Source of the DNA: Thermoleophilaceae bacterium
Lineage (GTDB): Bacteria > Actinomycetota > Thermoleophilia > Solirubrobacterales > Thermoleophilaceae
NCBI GenBank assembly: GCA_013696905.1
Contig: JACCXP010000109.1
Span: forward strand, 1 to 12,286
Direction: 5' to 3'
DNA length: 12,286 bases
Shown: positions 8,081 through 12,286 of the stretch, one piece after another
Layout: each line of letters begins with the position of its first letter
Position numbering within the stretch: the stretch's first letter is position 1
Notes under the pieces: model-generated
Database searches by the model: none
Seen by the model: only the letters and a program-made list of their open reading frames with translations
What the model was told of the DNA's origin: nothing
Made by a program: the position numbers and the translations under genes

Positions 8081-8463
8081 TTGGGCGCGTAGCGGTGGTG
8101 GAGGATCAGCGGGTTGCCATCCGGGTCGCTGAAGATGGCCTGATGACAGACACCCGAGTCAATCATCTCGACGTGGAAGGTGACGCCCTTCGCCTCGAGC
8201 TGCCTGCGCGCGGCCTCGACGTCGTCGACCTGTAGGGCGATCGGTGCGCTGTTGGGGTGCGCCTCGGGTTGGCCGAAGGCGCTCGGGTCCATCACGGCGA
8301 GCGTGAGGCTCCCGGCCTGAAGCTCCGTCGCGGGCATCTCGCCCCAGCGCTTGCCGCGCTCGAGGCCGAGCGTCTCGGTGTAGAAGGCGACGGCGCGGTC
8401 GTGGTCCCGCGTCGGGACGCAAACGAAGTCGACGCCGGTGATCGGGCTAGTGGCGGTGGTCAT
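8077..8463 (-). CDS. VOC (glyoxalase/bleomycin-resistance fold) family protein, paralogue
   Basis: The 128-residue protein is one VOC unit: GVDFVCVPTRDHDRAVAFYT, LGLERGKRW, LTLAVMDPSAFG, ALQVDDVEAARRQLEAKGV, GVCHQAIFSDPDGN and LILHHRYAP. It is a clear paralogue of the protein at 1073-1441; the last 50 residues match closely and a 21-bp stretch coding for LHHRYAP is identical. As there, the usual metal-binding glutamate after DPDGN is replaced by leucine, so the catalytic chemistry is open. GGGGAG lies 5 nt before the ATG. It lies 57 nt downstream of the UxaA-like gene on the same strand, so co-transcription is possible, although a TACCTT box (8494-8499, minus) in the gap could be its own -10. 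Confidence 0.9.
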   Translation of the reverse strand: MTTATSPITGVDFVCVPTRDHDRAVAFYTETLGLERGKRWGEMPATELQAGSLTLAVMDPSAFGQPEAHPNSAPIALQVDDVEAARRQLEAKGVTFHVEMIDSGVCHQAIFSDPDGNPLILHHRYAPN

Positions 8464-8493
8464 GGCGGCTCCCCGAGTTGTCGCTTCTGATTG

Positions 8494-8499
8494 AAGGTA
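8494..8499 (-). promoter_or_regulatory. Possible -10 box for the VOC gene at 8077-8463
   Basis: TACCTT on the minus strand fits TANNNT. It lies in the 57-nt gap after the UxaA-like stop and 30 nt before the VOC start, leaving room for the GGGGAG ribosome site. No -35 element is evident. Confidence 0.25.
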
Positions 8500-8520
8500 T
8501 TCGTTCTCCCGGCCCAGGCG

Positions 8521-11325
8521 CTACATCGACACTCCGAGCAGGCCGCGCGTGAGCTGGAAGCCGGTGTTGCCGTGCCCGTAGAGGCGCGGCGTCGAGCGGC
8601 GCGAGGCCACCTCGAGCAGCGCCTCGAGCAGCTCCGCAGACCACGACGCCGGGTCGCCTTCGAGCAGCACGTCGAGATCCTCGGCGTGCTCGCTCGCGAT
8701 GCCCGCGTCGGCCGTGGCCTGCAACAGCGGGATCATCCGGTGCGACTGGAACGGGCGCCCGCCCACATGGGCGAGCATCACGTCGACGCCCGCCGCGCCC
8801 AGTCCGGTCACGATCTCGGTGGGGTTGCTCGTCGGTGACTCCATCACGTGCAGCCCGGGCCGCTCGGGCGCCTGCCCGTGGGCGAGCGTGGCGCGCGGCT
8901 CACGTGGACCGAGCGTCGCACGCAGGAACGGCTGCGAGTCGAGCAGCGCCGCCGTCTCATCCATCACGACCAGGCCGCCGGTCCCGACGACCGTGCGCGC
9001 AAGCTCGGCCAAGGCGAGCGCCGCCCCGTCGGGGACCGGACCGGCCGCAGTCAGGCCCAGGCGCAGGTGCTCGAGCCCGACCTGCTCGCCCTCGAGTGCA
9101 TCGGCGCCGTCGAGCGCTCGCGTGAACCACTCCTCGACGCGGTCACCGACGCTCTCGATTCCCCCGTCGAGCTGCACGCTGGCCCAGCCGAAGCGGCTCG
9201 GGTCGAGGCCGGCCTCGGCGAGGCGGGTGCGGAAGAAGTCGTTGTGGGTCTTCTCGCAGCCGTGCTCGAGCAAGAGGCCGACCCGGACGATCGGATGTGC
9301 GAGGTGCCCGAGCACCGCGCGCGTGTAAAGGTCGAGCGACGCCCCGCCCGAGCTGCCGCAGCCCTCGGTGTGGGGGAGGGCCACGAAGCGCGACACCTTG
9401 CCCGCGCCCACCGCACGCTCGGCGAGGCGCGCGGCGATCATCAGCGCGACCTGGCCGGAGCAGAGGCTCGTCGGCATCACGAGGCCGATCTGGTCGCACG
9501 CGTACGCGCCGTCAGCGGCCAGGACGGCGTCGAAGACGTGGTCCCCGCCATCGCCTTCAACCTCCTCGGCCACGAGCAACGGCTTGCCGTCAGGCGCCGG
9601 TGCGGCCAGGATGGCCTCTAGCCCTTCGCCGCTCGTCTGCTTCCAATCGCGCCAGATCTGGACTTGCGAGTGGCCTGCCTTCTCACCGACGCTGCGCTCC
9701 CCCGAAGCGGTGCGCAGCGCAAGCTCGAAGGTGTCGGCGCCGAGCTCCTCCATCGCGACGCCCTCGAGGTAGGCGCCGGCGTTGACGTCCATCTCGTTGC
9801 GCAGCAGCTCGTAGCGGCCCGTGGTCGTCACGACCTTGAGCGTGGGCACGAACGGGAAGTTCGTAATCGAGCCGTTGCCGGTGGTGAAGAAGACCAGGTT
9901 GCAGCCCGACGCGACCTCCCCGGCGACGCTCTCGAGGTCGTTGCCGGGGCTGTCCATGAAGTGGTAGCCCGGTTCGGCAAGGCGCTCGGCGTAGTCGATC
10001 ACCCGCTCGACGCGCACGTCGGGGTCGAGCTTGGCCGCCGCCCCGATCGACTTGATCGAGATGTTGTAAAGCCCGCGGTAGTTGTTGCCGCCCGAGGGAT
10101 TGCCCTCAGCCGTGTGGCCGTGCCAGCCCACGAGCTCGGTGAAGCGCTCGATCGCTGCGAGGAAGCGCCGCGCGGTGTCGAGGTCGCGCACGTTCTTGAG
10201 CACGTAGGGCTCGGCCCCGATCAGCTCGTCGGTCTCGGCCAGCACCGCCGCGCCGCCGTGCTTGACGAGCTCCTTAGCCACCCAGCCCACGAGCGGGTTG
10301 GCCGAGACGCCCGAGAACGCGTCGGAGCCCCCGCACTGCAACGCGATCTTGAGCTCCGACAAGGGCTGCTCGGTGCGCCGCGTGGCGGCGGCCTCCTCGA
10401 CCCAGTCGCGCAGGATGCGCTCGCCGCGTTCGAGGTCGCCCGCGAAGCCGCCGCCGAGGCTCAAGAAGCGATGTTGCACGTGCTCGAGCGGATAGCCGTG
10501 CTCCTCCATGTAGGCACGCAGCGTCGGCCCGGTCACCGCTCCGACCGCCTCGTCCACCACCAGCACCGCAGCGACGTTCGGGTGCACCACGAAGCCACTC
10601 AGCGTCCGCAGGAGCAGCTCCAGGTTGTTCGGCGCCTTCTCCTCGCCGCCCTCCGTGTGGGCCACCGCGACGACGCCGTCGAGGTGCTCGTGCCCTTGGG
10701 CGAGGCCCCGCAGGCGCGCCTCGAGCAGCTTCGCGTAGGAGCCGGTGCGCGATGTCATCCCGAGCACTACGACGTGGTTGCGCGTGCCTACTCCACGGCC
10801 ACCCGGGCGTCGGTAGCCCATGAACGTGCGCCGGCGCGCGTGCAGGGGCACTGGAGCTCCGGGCCGAAACGCGCGCTCGTCGAGCTCGTGCGGCCTCAGC
10901 TCCGCATCCTCGAAATTGGGCTCGGCGGGCAGCGCGAGGCGACCCGGGGTGCGCCCGCCCGGCACTCGACCGCCGCCCTGGTCGTGCGTGCCCTCCGGCT
11001 CGCCCCCGTCGCCGTGCCCGCTCGCGACGCCCTCGCGCTCGCCCAGCACCTGGAGGATCTTCTCGTTGCAGGCGTAGTCGCCGGGAGCGATGTCGCTGAT
11101 GGCACGGCCGAACGGCAGGCCCCAGGAGAGCAGCTCCTGCCCGGCGGGAATCGGCTCGGCGGCGAAGCGATGACCTTCGAGGACTGTGTGGCGGATCGCG
11201 AAGCGGTGGCCGTCGTGCTCGACGCGCGTGCCCGGCTCGAGCCGCTCGACGGCGATCGCGACGTTGTCCCCGGGCTCCGGGAGCCTGCCGATCTCGTCGA
11301 AGCGCCTGACCGTCTCGTCGCTCAC
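8521..11325 (-). CDS. UxaA/GarD-family sugar-acid dehydratase with SAF domain and duplicated catalytic region
   Basis: The protein has 934 residues; E. coli altronate and galactarate dehydratases have about 500. Residues 20-95 form a SAF domain (VAIAVERLEPGTRV, PFGRAISDIAPGDY) and 96-165 a Gly/Pro/His-rich linker. Copy 1 runs from about 169 to 565: GVGTRNHVVVLG, HTEGG (223-227), HPNVAAVLVV, LQCGGSDAFSG (329-339), ETDELIGAE, MDSPGND (457-463), MDVNAG, and the usual family end GHSQVQIW. Copy 2 runs from about 611 to 934: MPTSLCSG (C622), HTEGCG (652-657, C656), EHGCE (C690), then a divergent C-terminal half. The family dehydrates sugar acids such as altronate and galactarate with a divalent metal; the substrate here is unknown and no uronate genes lie nearby. 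GTG 11325 follows GGAAGG with 5 nt spacing. Confidence 0.9.
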   Translation of the reverse strand: MSDETVRRFDEIGRLPEPGDNVAIAVERLEPGTRVEHDGHRFAIRHTVLEGHRFAAEPIPAGQELLSWGLPFGRAISDIAPGDYACNEKILQVLGEREGVASGHGDGGEPEGTHDQGGGRVPGGRTPGRLALPAEPNFEDAELRPHELDERAFRPGAPVPLHARRRTFMGYRRPGGRGVGTRNHVVVLGMTSRTGSYAKLLEARLRGLAQGHEHLDGVVAVAHTEGGEEKAPNNLELLLRTLSGFVVHPNVAAVLVVDEAVGAVTGPTLRAYMEEHGYPLEHVQHRFLSLGGGFAGDLERGERILRDWVEEAAATRRTEQPLSELKIALQCGGSDAFSGVSANPLVGWVAKELVKHGGAAVLAETDELIGAEPYVLKNVRDLDTARRFLAAIERFTELVGWHGHTAEGNPSGGNNYRGLYNISIKSIGAAAKLDPDVRVERVIDYAERLAEPGYHFMDSPGNDLESVAGEVASGCNLVFFTTGNGSITNFPFVPTLKVVTTTGRYELLRNEMDVNAGAYLEGVAMEELGADTFELALRTASGERSVGEKAGHSQVQIWRDWKQTSGEGLEAILAAPAPDGKPLLVAEEVEGDGGDHVFDAVLAADGAYACDQIGLVMPTSLCSGQVALMIAARLAERAVGAGKVSRFVALPHTEGCGSSGGASLDLYTRAVLGHLAHPIVRVGLLLEHGCEKTHNDFFRTRLAEAGLDPSRFGWASVQLDGGIESVGDRVEEWFTRALDGADALEGEQVGLEHLRLGLTAAGPVPDGAALALAELARTVVGTGGLVVMDETAALLDSQPFLRATLGPREPRATLAHGQAPERPGLHVMESPTSNPTEIVTGLGAAGVDVMLAHVGGRPFQSHRMIPLLQATADAGIASEHAEDLDVLLEGDPASWSAELLEALLEVASRRSTPRLYGHGNTGFQLTRGLLGVSM

Positions 11326-11353
11326 GTCAACCTTCCGCGCCGCTCGTGCCCGG

Positions 11354-11359
11354 ACCGTA
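11354..11359 (-). promoter_or_regulatory. Possible -10 box for the UxaA-like gene
   Basis: TACGGT on the minus strand fits TANNNT. A transcript starting about 7 nt downstream would have a leader of some 20 nt with the GGAAGG ribosome site. It lies only 15 nt from the oppositely oriented TACGTT box of the leader ORF. Confidence 0.35.
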
Positions 11360-11374
11360 CTACGGCGCGCCTGC

Positions 11375-11380
11375 TACGTT
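11375..11380 (+). promoter_or_regulatory. -10-like box for the leader ORF and ilvM-like gene
   Basis: TACGTT fits TANNNT and ends 9 nt before the ATG at 11390, so the leader peptide would be translated from a leaderless or nearly leaderless transcript. The region at -35 (GGACCG, 11352-11357) is a poor match. Confidence 0.35.
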
Positions 11381-11389
11381 GCTGCGCCG

Positions 11390-11455
11390 ATGACGTCGCA
11401 GCTCACAGAGCCCCTCGCGCAGCGCGCGAGCATCGTCATCGCCATTGCCACCTAG
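11390..11455 (+). CDS. Leader peptide of a probable branched-chain amino acid attenuator
   Basis: This 21-codon ORF starts at ATG 11390, begins MTSQLTEPLAQRA and ends SIVIAIAT before TAG. The last seven codons (11432-11452) are Ile, Val, Ile, Ala, Ile, Ala, Thr, using ATC, GTC, ATC, GCC, ATT, GCC, ACC. Three Ile and one Val codons immediately before the stop, with one ATT that is rare in this GC-rich sequence, is the layout of ilv-type leader peptides, where ribosome stalling at scarce charged tRNA sets the downstream RNA fold. Strong hairpins follow the stop, and the next gene is an IlvM-like ACT protein. The peptide itself would have no other function. The identification is inferred from pattern and context, not from similarity to a known leader. 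Confidence 0.6.
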   Translation: MTSQLTEPLAQRASIVIAIAT

Positions 11456-11558
11456 GCCCGCACGCCGAAGCGGCGCGCCGGGCCACGACCGAGTCCCCAA
11501 CGGGGACGCGGCGCGGGTGGTCTACGCGGCGGTCCCCCAGGGCTCACCGGAGGATCGC
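11414..11558 (+). promoter_or_regulatory. Candidate attenuator: competing hairpins between leader ORF and ilvM-like gene
   Basis: Four pairing options can be read directly. (1) CTCGCGC 11414-11420 pairs with GCGCGAG 11424-11430 inside the leader ORF, just before the Ile/Val codons. (2) GGCCCG 11455-11460 with CGGGCC 11479-11484 encloses CGCCG 11463-11467 with CGGCG 11471-11475. (3) GTCCCC 11493-11498 pairs with GGGGAC 11502-11507 across AAC, extendable by CCG/CGG. (4) The same GGGGAC can instead pair with GTCCCC 11532-11537. Options 3 and 4 exclude each other. No U-tract follows any stem, so control could be Rho-assisted, by an intrinsic terminator lacking U, or by access to the ribosome site. 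GGAGG at 11549-11553 lies 5 nt before the ATG of the next gene. Confidence 0.5.
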
Positions 11559-11819
11559 ATGAGCGCAGACGTCTTCTCACTCCATCTGGCCGATGCGCCG
11601 GACGCGCTTCAGCGTGTGCTCGCCATCTGTCATCGCAAGCAGTGCGACGTGGTTGGCGTCTCCTTCCACGCCGGTGATCGCCACCGGCACGCCCGGCTCG
11701 AGCTGAGCGTGCAGGCGGGTTCGCGGGCCCCGGAGCTCGCCAGCCGCCTCGGTGGTCTCGTCGATGTCCTGGACGTGTCGCAGGCCTATCGTGCGCGGCC
11801 TGACGGCGGGCGAAGCTAG
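11559..11819 (+). CDS. ACT-domain protein, IlvM-type acetolactate synthase small subunit
   Basis: The 86-residue protein has one ACT fold: strand VFSLHLAD, helix APDALQRVLAICHRKQ, strand CDVVGVSFHAG, strand HARLELSVQAG, helix ELASRLGGLVDVLDVSQAY. The layout RVLxIxxRxxxxVxxxxxxxxxxxxxxxLxVxxxxxxxxLxxxLxxLVDVxxV and the length match E. coli IlvM (87 residues), the regulatory subunit that activates acetolactate synthase in Val/Ile synthesis. Actinobacteria more often carry the longer IlvN/IlvH type. No large subunit gene is adjacent, since the next gene is on the other strand, so it acts in trans, or binds another partner. GGAGG 5 nt before the ATG is the strongest ribosome site in this region. 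The leader ORF and hairpins upstream fit control by branched-chain amino acids. It could be another ACT regulator. Confidence 0.75.
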   Translation: MSADVFSLHLADAPDALQRVLAICHRKQCDVVGVSFHAGDRHRHARLELSVQAGSRAPELASRLGGLVDVLDVSQAYRARPDGGRS

Positions 11820-11847
11820 CGGCAGAGGTGGGCCGGCAGCCTCCCGA

Positions 11848-12286
11848 TCAAGGTAGGGGCACCGACGGAAGGTCAGGGGCCTGTATCGGAGGAACGACCG
11901 GCAGCTCGCGTGGGATGGTTGGCGTGGAGGGCAGGTTGGGCGTCGAAGGGGCGCTCGGCGTGCTCGGTGTGACCGGCAGGCTCGGGGCGGCCGGGGCCTG
12001 AGGCGTGTCGGGCGGCTGCGGCGCGCCCTTCGCCTCGGGTCGGTTCGGGGCAGCGGGCACGGACGGAATGCTCGGAGTGCGGCTCGGTCGCTCGGGCGTC
12101 GCGGGTGTGCGGGACTCGATCTCGCTCGCAGGCCCGCGATCGGGCGTGGCCTGGGCACCCGTGGGGGTTGCCTGGCGGCCTTCGGCGAGCGCGGCGGCGC
12201 CTCGGCGGCCGTTTGCGGAGCCTTCCGCCGCCGTCGTAGTGGCACGTCTCCTGCGGGCCGCGCGCTGCGCGCGCCGGCTGCCGCGC
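11848..12286 (-). CDS. Proline-rich C-terminal tail of an unidentified protein, cut by the window edge
   Basis: The minus-strand frame is open from the window end to TGA at 11848-11850, giving at least 145 codons with no start needed. The visible part begins Arg/Ala-rich (about residues 1-20, RRAQRAARRRRAT), passes through a Gly/Ala/Thr/Pro-rich stretch, then has 11 consecutive xxP triplets (11911-12009: DTP QAP AAP SLP VTP STP SAP STP NLP STP TIP) and ends PDLPSVPLP. Codons mostly end in G or C, as in the other genes. Such tails are disordered or extended spacers, often on wall-spanning or secreted proteins; the main domain lies outside the window. An internal GTG (12060) should not be taken as the start. 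It converges with the ilvM-like gene, with 28 nt between stops. Confidence 0.6.
   Translation of the reverse strand, partial: RGSRRAQRAARRRRATTTAAEGSANGRRGAAALAEGRQATPTGAQATPDRGPASEIESRTPATPERPSRTPSIPSVPAAPNRPEAKGAPQPPDTPQAPAAPSLPVTPSTPSAPSTPNLPSTPTIPRELPVVPPIQAPDLPSVPLP
11911..12009 (-). repeat. Eleven tandem xxP triplets (9-nt period) in the proline-rich tail
   Basis: In the minus-strand frame every third residue is proline for 33 residues, with Ser, Thr or Ala in most other positions. The proline codons are CCG, CCC, CCT and CCA mixed, so the repeat is kept at the protein level more than at the DNA level. Confidence 0.6.

Noticed and set aside
9664..11562. Plus-strand open frame of 632 codons opposite the UxaA-like gene
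   Set aside because: It is the mirror of a high-GC gene with G/C-ending codons. Its translation is rich in Arg, Ala, His, Val and Gly with no domain, while the minus strand gives clear UxaA motifs.
11577..12245. Minus-strand open frame of 222 codons over the ilvM-like gene and the right-edge region
   Set aside because: The product is Arg/Pro-rich throughout. It overlaps a convincing ACT-domain gene, and a different minus-strand frame over 11848-12286 has the better codon pattern.

Overview
The window is about 70% GC. Codons end in G or C, starts are often GTG, and genes overlap by 4 nt. It carries opcA, the zwf partner found in actinobacteria, and several -10-like TANNNT boxes lie 6-9 nt before a start codon, as in leaderless actinobacterial genes. 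A deep-branching actinobacterium, such as a member of Thermoleophilia (Solirubrobacterales), fits best; that placement is inference. I see no rRNA, tRNA, CRISPR, transposase or phage gene.

Left part (1-1775): the first 22 or so codons of a minus-strand gene that runs off the edge, an AraC-type regulator reduced to its DNA-binding domain, a divergent two-CBS-domain protein, and a tight minus-strand cluster of three small genes. That cluster is a single-span membrane microprotein of 34 aa (or 28 aa), a two-span protein of 77 aa, and a VOC/glyoxalase-fold protein. The two membrane proteins resemble accessory parts of cytochrome c oxidase.

Centre (1827-7774): a plus-strand operon feeding glucose into the upper pathway. 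It encodes a ROK glucokinase, a glucose-6-phosphate isomerase of the kind often fused to transaldolase, glucose-6-phosphate dehydrogenase (zwf), its assembly factor (opcA) and 6-phosphogluconolactonase (pgl). Together they turn glucose into glucose 6-phosphate, interconvert it with fructose 6-phosphate, and oxidise it to 6-phosphogluconate with NAD(P)H release. The 6-phosphogluconate dehydrogenase gene (gnd) is not in the window.

Right part (7811-12286): a DUF2277 gene converging on a second VOC paralogue, then a 934-residue UxaA/GarD (altronate/galactarate dehydratase) family protein on the minus strand. Read by eye, this protein is a SAF domain followed by two full tandem copies of the UxaA catalytic region. 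The family motifs are lost reciprocally: copy 1 lacks the middle-domain cysteines and copy 2 lacks the CGGSD and PGND motifs. Divergent from it is a likely attenuator: a 21-codon leader ORF ending in Ile/Val/Ala/Thr codons, then hairpins with mutually exclusive pairing, then an 86-aa ACT-domain protein that matches IlvM-type acetolactate synthase small subunits. No large subunit lies beside it. A proline-rich tail of a minus-strand gene enters from the right edge.

The two observations most worth following are the duplicated UxaA protein and the leader/hairpin/ilvM-like unit.
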